Origin: Colius striatus
Lineage: Eukaryota > Chordata > Aves > Coliiformes > Coliidae
Length of the DNA stretch: 64,000 bases
Reading direction: 5' to 3'
NCBI RefSeq assembly: GCF_028858725.1
Contig: NC_084768.1
Span: forward strand, 33,634,664 to 33,698,663
Part shown: piece by piece, positions 22,278-34,865 of the stretch
Numbering within the stretch: the first letter of the stretch is position 1
Layout of the letters: the number at the start of each line of letters is the position of its first letter
Notes under the pieces: generated by a model
What the model was told of the DNA's origin: nothing
The model's input: the letters and a program-made list of their open reading frames with translations, nothing else
Databases searched by the model: none
Translations under genes and position numbers: made by a program

Positions 22278-22469
22278 CCTCTGGATCCAGAACGGCAGCA
22301 AATCCTTCCAGGCATCTTTGGGAGCTCCGGGGGAACAGCGATGTGGTTGGAGTTGGTTTTGCTTTGCTTACTGGGTCTTTCTCCCTCTGTTCATCAAATA
22401 GAAGATGATGTGGGAGCTCCAAGTGAACTGAGTGGTCAAGATCCTGCTCTGTTTCCAGACTTACAGTAA
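22278..22469 (+). other. Candidate downstream exon containing a small ORF with a signal-peptide-like start
   Basis: The acceptor GTTCTCTGCAACAG ends at 22277. Joined in phase to the candidate exon at 22088, the frame stays open for 40 further codons and stops at TAG 22399-22401. In another frame, an ATG at 22341 opens a 42-residue peptide starting M-W-L-E-L-V-L-L-C-L-L-G-L-S-P-S, which looks like a signal peptide. An acidic tail follows, ending at the TAA at 22467-22469. A G at -3 gives a fair Kozak context. No mature hormone or cysteine pattern is seen. Either reading may be accidental. Confidence 0.15.
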
Positions 22470-25400
22470 AGGAGACAGAGAAGAGGAAACGCAGGGGGAA
22501 AAGGGAAATGCCAGCAGGTCAGCAGAGTCACTTAGAGTGCCAGAAAGAACAAGAAAGAAGAAAGAGGATGTTGAGTGGGTAATATTAATTTACTATTAAT
22601 TATTAAGCAACAGCATCATGTGCAAATGTTTGCAATGTGTTTGCTCTCGAGTACCTGGCAAAGCCACGTTTCCCATTACAGAATGATGCCAGGGCATCAC
22701 CCCACGATGCAGCCGCCGTCCTCTCTGGCTCTTTTCACTGTGGCAGCTCTGCAGATTCCGCTGTCCCAGCCTTCACTGCCAGGAGAGCCTGAAATGGCAT
22801 CCCTTGTAATTTGCAAAATGCTATCTTGAAAGTACATTTGACCCTACTCCACTCTTCTCATTTAGAGGATGTGAAAAGGAACAGAGACATTTAAATCTCC
22901 TACAGGGCTCTTGTCGCAGCCTTTTCAACAAAGTCAAGACCGAAACCCCTGCTACGCCCGTGTACGTTTTACACTGTGCCCCTCACGTGGCTTTGGAGCA
23001 CTTCCAAAGCTCTTGACTACTTCGTGACCACATGGCTTGGTAAGCCTCCTGGATGCTTATCTTTTGAAAACAAGAGGTCAAACCTGGAAGAGTCACTTCT
23101 TCCTAAAGAACCTTGTGTCTCGCACATCCCAGACCGGCCACAGCCTGACAGATGGGAGCTCACCGACGAACCCTGGGAGCTGTAAGCACATGAGCCTCGT
23201 ACAATGCTGTCACTGCAAAGCAATGCTTGGCTGCAACCCTTATTGACCTATGAATTTCGCCACAAAGAACAGTTGTTTGGCTTTTATACACACATGTATA
23301 TATATATATCTGATGAGGCTACAGGTTCTTGAATTCATGAATTGTAAACTATATTAAATACACTGAAAACTGACTGATGATGAGCACTGCTTTTCTTGGC
23401 TAATTTCTCTTCTAAACCATGATATGAAAATTCCAGCTAATGGGCTCGTGACAAGACTAAACAGGGGTAATAGCAGGCTTAATCAAGAAAACAAATGGGA
23501 TTCATTAAAAGCTGGCACTCGACGGATAATCTTTGGAGAGTTCTCACCTCCATCTACATGTCCCCATCCAAAAAGAAAAGAAAAATAAAAATTCAGGAAC
23601 CTTCAGCTGTTTTTATCTCAGGCTGTTGAGACAACTCAGGGGAAATCTGTAATGGAAAAATATTAGACAGAGTTAACTTCGGACTCCCGGCTCCATGCTT
23701 TAGAAGATGTATCCCCTGTCAAATGATTTTTCCACTCTTTATCACAGTGTCCATGGTAAAACATTCACTGGAATTTTACTCTAACAGTTGAGAAGACAAA
23801 GTAGCTGTAGTTTTCACATCTACCTGTTACAGGTAGCTCAAGGTGACGTTGCAGTACTACAAGTACTTCATGGCAAATACTGCTAAGGAAGGACACAGCC
23901 ACATCTTCACATCTGTATGGATTACATACAAAGTCTACTCAGGCTATTTATTTATGCATGGGCTGAGTACAGTGGCTTGTACACACAGCTGCCCTGCACT
24001 GTGCACTCACACAGGCAGAAAGGCCAGGACTGGAAGCCAAGTGCTATGCAAGGTTTCAGAAGCACGCTGTCTACAAGGAATGAAGCCGACTTCCTAAACA
24101 CAAACATTCTCACAATTCAGTTTCAGTTCTGCAGTTCAGCCTCCCACAAAAAGGAAGAAAGCTTAGAACTTGATTATCACTCTCCTCCAACAGCTATTAG
24201 CTGGTTAAAATATGCACAGAACTACCAGACAAGCAGATAACTCCCCCAGATCAGTAACTAAATATTGCTTCAGCCAATGTCACGACCAACACAAGTGGTA
24301 AAACAACTTTGGAATTGCAAGAGGTGCACGTCCAGACTTTGAATTGAAGAGCAAGACAAAAATATATGTAATGTTTAAGTATGGATTTTTATTCACTCCT
24401 CATAAAACCATGTGTCATCTACTGTCCCTGAGACCTGTGTCATCCCCCTGGTCTCTCTAGGTCTCTGAAGACCTCACTGATCCCAGCAGAAAGGCCTTTG
24501 ATATTTTTAGTATGTTGGGATCAGGTATTTTGAGTATATTCAATCTGTTCTGTAATTTCCCCTCCTTGCAAAGACACTTTTGCTGCTTTGCCATCGTCTC
24601 AAGCAGTGCCACTAAGAGCCGGGATCATCTGCCTTCTCCTCCCCGCGCTCGCACAGAACCTGTCTCCCGCTTTATTTGCTCTCATTCACTTCACTAATGC
24701 TTTGTTCTGCAGAAGCTTATTTACTCTCACTACCACCTCCTAATTACTTGAGGGAAGTCATATTGTTTTCTCATTACTGTTCTTCCAGCTCCTTTCTGAG
24801 AAAGGCATATTTTCTGTTAAAGTGTCCAAATACTGTTCAGGCGGCTGCACTCTGCAGCGTGTGGCCTTACACTGTGTCTAAATTTGCTAAGGCAATTTGG
24901 GCATTATCTGATTGCTAATTAATGTCCTATAATAATTCTGACCTTTAAAAACTGTCTTCTAGCACTGCTGTTTCAGAGGCCTGCTGTGCATATGCTCGCT
25001 TTTTTTGTGTGTGCGATGTTTCCACCTACGACTTCTGCTGTCAGAGCAGTCCCAGCTCACTTAAGCGTTGCCGACGGAGGTGGGAAACAGCCCCGGCTAG
25101 CATTTTGAAGTTCGGTTTGAGATTTGGTTCGATGGTTTTGGCTTTTTGGTTTGTTTTTTTTCCCCTCTGTTTGCTTTAAAGGCTTGATTATTTCAGTTAC
25201 TCTTGCAGAGAAGCTCTTGCAGGAGTGGTTTGCAGTATCAGAGCACGCTGCAAGCTGGCTCCTCAGCAAACCACGTACACAAGTGAGTCCTTCCCCTTGA
25301 AGTCAGTGGGTCCACACACAAATGGATCAAGGAGCAGCAGAGAGACTGTGCTGGAGTTTTTTTGGTGCACAAGAACCAGTATTAACGTGCCCACCTTTCA

Positions 25401-25582
25401 GGATTGGCCTTGATGCACAATTTCAGGAGACATCTATGAGACACACAGTTCTCCATCTCCAAGAGGCCACCCTTCTGCTGCACGTCACCACACTGAGGTC
25501 TTTCCAAACAACAGAACAGCTGGAGCCAATGTTTTCACATTGAAAAAAAGAAATGAGGAAGACAGGTACAAGGGATGAGGAT
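22470..25582. other. Noncoding DNA, no supported gene
   Basis: I see no gene. There is a short TA repeat at 23297-23309 and a 12-bp palindrome AATTCATGAATT at 23332-23343. Near 25295 the string TTGAAGTCAGTGGG resembles a motif common in old amniote repeats, but it is too short to assign. Confidence 0.5.
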
Positions 25583-25710
25583 ATCACAGAATCCCACAAG
25601 GAGGGACTGGGAAGGGCCCTGCAGAGCTCATCCAGCCCAGCCTCCTGCTAAAGCAGGTTCCCCTTGATCAGGGGGCACAGGAACGTGTCCAGGAGGGTTT
25701 GCAGTATCTG
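25583..25710 (-). mobile_element. CR1 LINE, 5'-truncated 3' end
   Basis: This is a CR1 fragment in minus orientation. Read on the + strand it begins TATCACAGAATCCCACAAGG (the element's 3' end). It then has GGGAAGGGCCCTGCAGAGC, the AGCAGGTTCCCCTTGATCAG region and GTGTCCAGGAGGGTTTGCAG. It aligns with the other two copies throughout the shared CCTGTGCCCCCTGA and GGAACCTGCTTT segments. No coding part remains. The 3' tail is short and the flanks show no clear target-site duplication. Confidence 0.88.
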
Positions 25711-26440
25711 TAGGGGCAAAAGATTGCTTAAGAAAAAACCTGTGACCAGATATCATCTCAGTGATATATATGCATCCCAAGTTTCATATGCATTTACGTT
25801 GCCAAGGTCACAAACTTGGAAAGAGATGCAAACTTTGTTTGTTATAAAAATAATAGCAGAGATTTCTATTCTTTTTTAAGACCTCCAAAAGCACAGTGAG
25901 GATTTTCTCCTAGTCCTGCAAAGCTATCCTTTATGAACTCAGCATCAGCAGTTTCCTGTTATGCAGGTTCAAAACCAGAGGGGATTTTCAAGGGTTTTCC
26001 CTGTCACACCAACATCATTCAGTGAATCATCTGACGCATGTTTTGCAGCTGTCAGATATCTGTACCTATATGGCACAGCAGAAAACAGAAAAAAGCTGCC
26101 CATAAGAGAGCAGCTACAACTGCACTCACCTGAAAAGGGAGAGGGCATATAAGCAAAAACAGGAACATTCCAAAACGTGCCACTGGAAAAGACAGCAAAG
26201 GACGTGGACCCTTTCTGTAGTTTCACTATGGATGGCAACACATCATCAAAGCTTAAGGAACAAAGATGCTCCCTTTTCACTCCCAGGATATTTCTATGGT
26301 TTTGCTACTGGTCATGAACACAGACGGAGAACATGACACACCTGGCACACATCAAACACTACCTGGACAGCTTTCACAGCTTTGGGCTTTTGTAAAGGCT
26401 CTCTTCAAAACTCCTCACTATAGATGCAACGTGCCCCCAT
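25711..26440. other. Noncoding DNA, no supported gene
   Basis: AT-rich mixed sequence lies between the CR1 fragment and the 29-bp duplication. Nothing is identified in it. Confidence 0.5.
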
Positions 26441-26498
26441 CAGGTAAAGCCAATAAACCTCAGCATCAACAGGTAAAGCCAATAAACCTCAGCATCGA
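26441..26498. repeat. 29-bp tandem duplication
   Basis: Two head-to-tail units at 26441-26469 and 26470-26498 differ at one base in the penultimate position (ATCAA versus ATCGA). Each starts CAGGTAAAGCCAATAAACC, which contains both a donor-like CAG-GTAAAG and an AATAAA. High identity suggests a recent slippage duplication. Confidence 0.92.
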
Positions 26499-26700
26499 CA
26501 TATTGCGTAGGGAAACAGAAAAATCTCATCACAGAAACATCAAGGTAGGAAATGTGGTGCTGACAAAAAGAGCTTAGGTTGAGCAAAACTACCTTGGCCT
26601 GGTTCTGTTAGATACACAAGAGGTGTTTCATCCTGTTAGAGCAATGCATAGTGCAGCATACTCGAGAGGATGAGTAGAGAGCAGTGAGTGTAGCGCTTAC

Positions 26701-26753
26701 CCACAGAATGGGATGGAAACTGTGTTCATCAGACACTGGTGGCTGTTCGCTGG
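26701..26753 (-). other. Candidate minus-strand exon (53 bp)
   Basis: On the minus strand a strong acceptor (CCTTTGTCTCCCACAG) and a consensus donor (CTGTGG then GTAAGC) flank 53 bp. Two of the three frames are open. One reads, after two bases, S-E-Q-P-P-V-S-D-E-H-S-F-H-P-I-L-W. I do not recognise it and see no partner exon, so it may well be a pseudo-exon. Confidence 0.14.
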
Positions 26754-29700
26754 CTGTGGGAGACAAAGGAAACAAACAAGAGAAACCTAAACAATAGAAA
26801 AGGCAAAGCCAGACTCATCCATCTGAGAAACACCATGAAATGGTAAAAAGGATGCTCTCCCACTATGTGCTGCAGTAGCCAGTAAAAACTCCCTGTCATA
26901 AAACCTGCCCCTTTATTCGATTCCCAGTTTCGCTGATTGGTGCTTCCAATGTTCCCATTTTAACCAATTTGCACTACACAGGCATGTGGACAGTTGTGAG
27001 CCCTTGCTAGTGCTCACAGAGCAGTGCCAGGACCATCAGCCATGTGAAGGGACCACTGCCAAGTAGGAATGATGGGGAGTGCACCCTGCTTGCAGGAGTT
27101 CCCCGTCTACGGTACAGAAGGGAGAGCTTGCACAGCTCAGTGAGATCACTGACCAGAAGAGAGATCCAGGCCAAAGTCTGCAGCAAGGGCTGATCCCAAT
27201 TGCTGCTGCTGCTTCTCCATCCTGCAAACAGATTACAGATGGGTATGTTAGTAACAAACACCAAGACTAATTTGGAGGATGAATGCTGGTCTCAGAAGCA
27301 TGAAGAGACATTCTTCCTTGCTGCTTTGGAGAGAGGTGGGATGTGGCATAGCCCCAACCCTGCAGCCCCTGTGAGCGACTCTGATCTCCCCTGTAGCCCT
27401 CTCTCCCACCTCCACAAACTGCTGCAGTTACAAATAATTGCAGCTATCAAACAAACACTTAACATCTAACTGTGTTGCATCAGTTCCAAATACAAGGCTT
27501 CAGTATGACAACAAAAAGTTCACTACTTGCATACGAATCTGAGTGTGTCTCTGCAGAGCCTTGGTCTGCGGGCAGGAGCCTGCCCAATACCACCAAGACT
27601 AAAGCTGCTGCGTTCAATACCGGGGGGGCTGGGGGGGATCACACAGTGAAGTGCTTAGCCACATTTTTGTCAGAGTAGGGCAATGGCAGAGTGCTGAAGC
27701 CTGAAGTGGACTGTAGCCAATGTGCTGTTATCCCTAAGGCAGAGGCAGTTCTGTGCCTGTGCAGCCATCAGTCCCCTCTGTGCGCCCATCAGCAGCAGCT
27801 GCCTCTTGGCCCTGCTGTTGGTTGTCCTTCAGGTGCCCAGGGCAGACCTTGAGCTCCTCTGCCAGACTCTTCTCCAGCAAAGCTCTCATGAATTATTACT
27901 TTCCTCTGCCTCAGTTTTCTACCTTCGGATCACTTGTTAGCTTAAATACAATGCGTCCCAGGGCTCTCTGTCTCGAGCGGAGGGCGGCTGGAAGGAAGCA
28001 GACTCCTGCCAAAGCTCCCCTGGTTTCCCTGTCAGTAGCTGGGGTGGGAGGGTGAAGATGGGGAAAGAGATGAAGCTGTCCTTTGGCATTTTGTATCCAA
28101 GCCTTACTGTGATAACCTTTGCAGATAATTTTCCCAGCAGGTGTTGGATATTCCTTGTGAGCATTTTAACAGTGAAACATCATTAAGTGTTCCTGACAAA
28201 AGCAATTTGTTACAAAAGTTTTTGGAGGGGTGGAACCAAGACAAATTAGTCTCAGGATTTTAGACACAAAGACAGCATGTTCTTTTTTGTGCTAATCCTA
28301 TTACTGTGGATATCCTTTCTAGCATATTTGAAAGCAGCCTCACTTGTGCTGAACTTACTGTCATACACTCAAGACGCCCTTTCTCCAACTTCTAGAGAGA
28401 GGGAACTGCAAACAATTACTACTAAAAACATTTCAAGGTCTTTGCAACCCTTCCTGCCTGTTTCAAAAGATACTTTTCCAGCAAAGTTTTATCAGCTTTT
28501 CCCCCAGGTTTTTAAAAGCAGTTCACTTCAGAAAGCAGAATTAATTCCACCCTTCCACAAGCGGTAGCATCATGAAAAGCAAATAAGGTTTCCTTGTTTT
28601 ACTCTTCTACTCGTTGACCTCAGAAGGCTGCAGGCTCAAAAATGTTGAGGGGCTGTGTTGTTGTTCGGTGGTTTGGTGTTTGTTGTTGGTTTGGAGGTGG
28701 GTTTTTTTACAAAACAAGGAGTGTCATTGAAGAGGCAAACTTGCACACATGTGCAGGCTCTGAGCCGCTCCCAGAGCAAAGCGGTGGCCCCGTGCCCACG
28801 CTCCGCACGGCACTCTGCCATGTGAGCATGTTTCTCTCAGCCATTACCAGCAGGAGAGGCCAAGCTCACCTTTGCAGAGGACAAACATGTGCTCTGATAG
28901 AGCACGTGCAGAGCTCTGCACCTTTAGGGGAGAAAGGCTCAGCCTTGCTTCACACCTGCCCTTCACACTCAGTTTTGCCACCCGGCTTTGCTTTCCCGGC
29001 CCTCCTCTTTCTCTCGCACTGATGCTTTCTCATTGCCCCCTTCCCACTCCTCCTCTCCCAGGGAGGTCAGGCCAGCATCCCACTGCTGTGTCCGTGCCTT
29101 ACTTTGCCCCTGCTGCCCTGAATCGAGCAGGGGCTGTGCCGAGGAGCAAAGCCGTGCCTCGGCCGGTCCAGCCCAACGCATGATCAGCTCTTGCCGACTT
29201 GTCCCCTCCCTGATGCCAGGCAAGCCTGGCAGCATCCCTGCAAGGCTGTGGAGCTCCTGAGATGCCATTCTGCAGTGTTTTGTTTTGGTTTATAATGGCT
29301 CCATTTCACACTCCAATGCAGCTGACTTAACCTACTGTATTTCACTTTTCTTAATTGGATTTTGCTCATTATTGTGGCACGCCTCGGAAAGCCGGAGCGG
29401 CACAGCGCGGAGCCTCTGCTGCCTCTGCTCGGGCAGCCCCGGGGCTGGGCGTGGGGTCTTCAGCCCTGGATGATGTTTTACCAAGGCAGGAGCTGTGGAA
29501 CCAGGAGCTGAGTGACACTGGTGTCCACTCAGCTGCAGCCTGTCATCCCCACCGCTCCCAGCCTCGGCCGGTGGGCTCACTGCCCTGCTCCTGCCCTCCG
29601 CACAGCCTCTCCTGCCTTCTCTCCCCCCTTGCTCTGAATATCAGGGAGTATTTTTTAGAGGAGTGAATTATCTGATAGCTATCTCTGACTCCAAGGCCTG

Positions 29701-31210
29701 TAGGTGCAATATCCAGCTGCTGAAGCCCCTGGACCTGTAGGAATTTATAGCAGCAGATTGACAGGGAGGTTTTTTTCTGCAGGTTGTTTATATTATTGTA
29801 AGCTGCTTAGGAGGAAAGCTTTAACAGAACACTAGATAAAAAGAAAATGGGTTTCAAACCTTCAGTAATTCCTTTTTTTTTTTTTTCCCCTCAACTTGTT
29901 CTTGAACAAAAAACCCCTGAGCCCTGGGAAGGCACCTGAAGGCACCTGCACAAGGAACCAGCACAGAATGCGGCAGAATGCGGTGGGCAAAATGTCCCCT
30001 GCTCTGCTTTTGGCAACAAAAGACCGACTGAAAACCCGGGGGAAGAGTGGGACATGGGCAGAGAGGTCAGATAACGAATGCTGGCACTCAGGAATGTGAA
30101 TAAATAAATGGTCTTTGCTTTTTCTACCAGTAGGATTCCATATCCTGCAGTATCATGTATCTTAATAGCTATTGATTTTTTCTATATTCTGCCCACAGCT
30201 AGAGAGAAATTTCATTCAAACCAAAACTCACAAACGTGCTGGCAGTTACCATGGGTGAAGGGAAGACAAAGGGCTGTGAAACAGAATATTAAACAGAATA
30301 TTCCCTTTGGTGTTATGCTGAGGTCCATTCAGCAAAGACAGACGTTCAGGAACCCCAATGAAAACTACTCCACTTAAGGATGTAAATAGAACCGTTGTCT
30401 CTCATCTACAGTAACTCTGAACTGATGCCCTTTTAGGGGGACAATTGTTTGTCTTCCAGTCGCTTAATACATCATCATCTGCACCAAAGGCTTGTCCTGT
30501 TGGGAGAAGGGCAGCACAAGGAACAAGAAGCACAAGATCTCCCAGGTGATGCCGAACGGCAGCACGTGCTGACGCCTTCCACGGCCGTCCCAAGCAGACG
30601 AGGGGGTCAGGCACCACGGAAACTGACTCTCTGCCTGCCTGTCCAGGATGTGCAGTGTGAGCGTGGGGCTGCTCTCAGGAGCATTGCTTGGATCAGGATC
30701 ATTGCTTGGGATTTATGGCAGCCCAAAGGAAATGAAACCTTCATATGGCAGGGAAATGAGGATCACGCGGTGACCGAGTCTGGGTCGTTGGATGACACAG
30801 AGAAGAAAGCGACAGGAATCAACAGCCCCACTCCTGCACAAGTGCTGAGCGCAGGGAAAGGGCAATTTGCTTCTGCACCACTGCTGCCCAATAGGGACAG
30901 ACCAGGCAGGTTTCCTTTTAAGTGTCTGCCATCAGCCTGGAGGACAAAGGTTTTTTTGCAGGCAGGGAGAAGGCATCAGTTGGCCCAAGTCACAGCAGGA
31001 AGTTTTCCTGCAAAACGCTGAATTTAGGACCAGTATTTGCATTTCTCATAACTAAAGGAAACAGTAAGAGGGAGAGAGAACAGCCGGCAGCTTCCTTGTG
31101 AGGGAACTACAAACACAGAAGTGAAAGGGCATCTGGGTTCTTGAGCAAAACATGGCATAAACCTGACAATTCTCAAATGGTAAAAATAACTCAAAGCAAA
31201 TTCACAACTC
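26754..31210. other. Noncoding DNA with GC-rich part and small duplications
   Basis: No gene is supported. There is a GT-rich low-complexity stretch at about 28655-28705. GC-richer sequence without island-level CpG runs from about 28740 to 29640, and a 14-T run lies at 29873-29886. Two separate 10-bp tandem pairs lie at 29929-29948 (AAGGCACCTG) and 29964-29983 (CAGAATGCGG). A 12-bp pair AAACAGAATATT lies at 30279-30302. A 190-codon + strand frame at 30449-31021 has no domain-like content. Confidence 0.5.
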
Positions 31211-31390
31211 ATGGCAAATTGAGCAGCAGCAATTCAGAGTGCACTCAATAAAAGAGTACGTCTCTTCAGTACAGTCTCTAATAATTCAGCCTATTGCTGT
31301 ATAATAGCAGCTTATTTCCTTGTTGGCAACATGCTTGGTTACTGTACATAATTAAGATTAACTAATCAAGCTCTTAGTCATCCTTCTAGG
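31211..31390. promoter_or_regulatory. AT-rich candidate conserved noncoding element
   Basis: This non-repetitive AT-rich block contains TAATAATTCAGCC, TGTACATAATTAAG and GATTAACTAATC, the last resembling HNF1- or homeodomain-type dimer sites. There is no coding potential. It has the look of a conserved enhancer, but conservation cannot be judged from one sequence. Confidence 0.33.
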
Positions 31391-34300
31391 GGGGAGAGAC
31401 AGGTATGAGAGAGATTTTAGTGCCATCCTGTTAATCCAGGTAATAGGGATAAGTGCTAAAATGACCCGTAATGTGGAGCCAGCAGTGACCACTCTTTGTC
31501 CCTGTGCACCAGGCAGCTGAGCATGTAATCACAGTGGCCTTTGGGGTACCACAGTGCTGTGCTGCAGAAGGGAACGCTGAGAAACAGTGGAGAAGCAGAA
31601 GTAAGGGAAGAGACATGAGAGGCAACGGGAGCACAAACCAAACCAGATGCTGGAAAAGAAGGAAGACAGAGAGAAGTTCAGGCTGGAAAGGGAAAGCTAT
31701 TAAAAACTCAGGAGAACACAAAGCTTCTGGTCCTGCTACTCTGCCTTGCTCAGATGGAGAATTGGAGGTTATTTACAGGGTTAAAGCCTGTTTTCCATGT
31801 AGAGACACAAGCAGGCAAAGCTCAAGAAAAAGGAACTCATCTTGTGATGCTGAAGCTCTGGGCAACAGCAGCCCACAAACACAGAATTGAGGGTTGGGAT
31901 TATAGTCCCAGCAGCATATTGGCTACTGCTCCATGCTGTAGCCAGGGACAGTTGGGTAAAACACAAGCAGCTGTGTGTTGGCAGTTCACACTGAAAGTTT
32001 TGATCTCTGTAGAGAAAGTAGTAAACCTCAAAGAATCATTGATCTCTATCATACTGTCACCCATGCACTTGGGCTCCATCCATCAGTCTGGCTGTCAGTG
32101 CTTGTGAAAGGATGAGAGTTCTTCGAAGCAATGGCACAAAATGCAATTGCTGCTTCTGAGCAGGTGCGAGGTGGATGGGTTTTGTCCTGGGATGAGTGTC
32201 TCTGCAGGCCCTCCCAGAACCCCTGATCAAACAGGAGGCAGCAGGGGAATCACTGGCTGTTTTCCCTGGCTTTGTCCTACGCCGTGTGTGAGGGAACAAA
32301 CTTTTGACACCTGTATGGGTACAGATGGCTCCCTGCTTTCTTCAGCAGCAGCCCCTAACAAGCACCTGAAAATAGACTCTGACCTCTTGATTGCACACGG
32401 CCAACTTGCCTGCTCTTTCAGCTCTTTCAGCTGACGTGGAGTTTTCCCAGGCAATCCTTAAACATAAAATAGGAGTGACTTTAGAAGAAAATGGGTTCAT
32501 TGGGTCAGTGGCAGCGTAATTCTGGAAGGGATATGAAAGTAAGGAAGTAATGATAATGCAGGAATGGAAGGGCTGATATAATTTGCCACGGCTGTGTCAA
32601 GGTAAGAAACTGTAAATAAAACTTGCCGTCTGTCTGGAACATAATGAGTTCCCTACCTTTTAACAGGGCCTGCCACATAAATTAAAAGAAAACACATACT
32701 GCCTTTATTCTCTTGCAGATAGCATCTATTTATTAAGGTATAAGAAGCAGTGACAGAGAATACTCCTTCTGCACAACAATACCTGCATTAACACCGAAGT
32801 CCCAGCCACTGCCCAGAGATGAAGAAAGAAGGGGGAATGACACAGGCATGGAAATAAAGTGATCTGAAATTGCCAATGACAGTAAAATAGGAAGAGTAAT
32901 GGGCAATAAAGGCTTGTCCCTGCCCTCCTCATAGCCTTTCTTGTGCTGGAAGTACCAGTGATTTTTAGGGAGGGAGAGGATATCTGAAGGCAATTATTGT
33001 TTCTGTGAAAGGGGTATCACTATTAGTGTTTAACTGCAACCACTGCTTTTATAACTATTTAGTGCCTCTGTAAAGAGACTGTCTTTGCTGCTCTGAAATT
33101 TGAGAGTGGACTTGCAAGGGCAGAAAGTCCAAAGAGGGAAAGGGAGTAGCAGTGTAAAAAGAACAATGTGGCTGTGACACCCAGTGAAAATGCCAAAAGG
33201 GACTGGGCTGAACGAGCCCACCGATGGGCACACGACAGCTGAGTTTCTGCAACATGCAGTAATTAGACAATGCTTCCTATAAAACCCCACTGCAGACATC
33301 CTTTACCCAGCTGGTGACTCAAATGTATGGCACAAAGCTTCTGCGAATGCAGATATCACTGAAAGCAAGCAAAGGAAAAGAAACTACACCTGATTTTTGC
33401 CTACACGACAGGCCCCTGCATAATTACTTCTCATTCCCTGAAAGCTCACAACAGGCAGGGCCCCTATGTCAACTGACTAACCAAGGCCTCCATGCACTAC
33501 ACACTAAAATGCTTCTATTTTTAATCCAGAGAACAAAATGGGAACTATGGTAACAGAGACAGGCCTGGTGAAGTCCATCAAAGCCTGAGGAGGTAACTCA
33601 GCCTACCTCTGCCTAGAGCCCTCGACCTCCCTGCTGGGGCTCCCAGCTAGAGGGGATGCTGCACCTCAGGGTGTAAGGAACTCTTACCCAAGCAGAACCC
33701 ACTGCACAGCCAGTACTGATTTTCACCTATGCTGTGCTTGGTCTCCAGGTTTGAAGGCATATCCAGCCCTCATTTCAGGATATGACTCCTATGAGCTGTG
33801 TATCACTTCATACGTTATTCAGAAACTGCATAATCCACAGCACTGGGATTTTGGTTGGTAATTTTAGCTCAAGCTGCTGCAATTACCTTAATCCGTGTTT
33901 ATCCGACACACGCCTGGAAATTACACCACTGCTGGAACGTGTGGCTTTGTGTCAAACACAGAGAGCACTTCTCAATTTACTGCTTTTATGGAGAAAGTTT
34001 TGCAGATTGCCTTTCTCCTGAAACAACACAGAGGAACATTTAAGAACCAGTCCAGGCAACCTGCGTCCCCAGCGCTTTCCTTCTCCCCGCAGGAAGCACA
34101 GCAATTGCTGTAACACACTCAAAGGCAATTTACTGTGACACGACTTAAAAAACAAACCTCATTTTTACAGCACACAGGGCTTTTTTTTGCCACGTGGTAG
34201 AATTCATGTGTCTGTGACAGCCCAGAGAACAGCGTACAAAACACCACGTGGATTTAAAGCGACCAAAGGCAGGCGCTAGCTTGTAACCGTCGTTCCTTTT

Positions 34301-34865
34301 GCTGCGGAACCCAAATCCTTTCCTTTTGAGGGCTGGGCTGGGGTGTCTGTGAGCCTTAAGAAAGAAATGAGATCTAGAAAACAGTAATTAGACCTGTTAG
34401 AAAGAAATTTGGCTCGAGGCATCTGAATTTTGAATTAGCTCTGTAAAAACCCTTCAAAATAGGCTCCTTTTTGGTATCAGCATGAGCACATGTTCTAAAT
34501 GTAACAGACTGATACACACAACTTCCAGCACAAAACTAGCATCACATCTTGGAAGACTCATATATGTGACAGACTCTGAAATGAAAGTAAAAAGAAAAAG
34601 CAAACTTATTTTAGGGTAGCAAACAATCTTGAGTACTGGTTTTGCCACACACATTTGCTGATTAGACACAGCTCTGGGATTTTAAGCGCTAGTGTTGGAG
34701 AATGGAAGCAATGGGCCAGGTACAATCTGAATCCTGCTTCAAATGATTCCAGAACCTATTCTCTAGTATGTCAGGCCACTAATACACTAAGAGATGTCTT
34801 TATCAGAGCAGCAGAGAGATCAGCCTTAGGTCAGGTTTTTTTCTCTACAATTTTCACAGAACTAG
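31391..34865. other. Noncoding DNA, no supported gene
   Basis: I see no gene. A 9-bp tandem pair (GCTCTTTCA) lies at 32412-32429. About 32500-32720 is AT-rich and motif-dense and includes a TCAAG-GTAAGA donor-like sequence near 32602, with no matching acceptor. The rest is ordinary. Confidence 0.45.

Noticed and set aside
30449..31021. 190-codon + strand open frame
   Set aside because: The residue pattern looks random, with no domain, and no supporting promoter or splice context.
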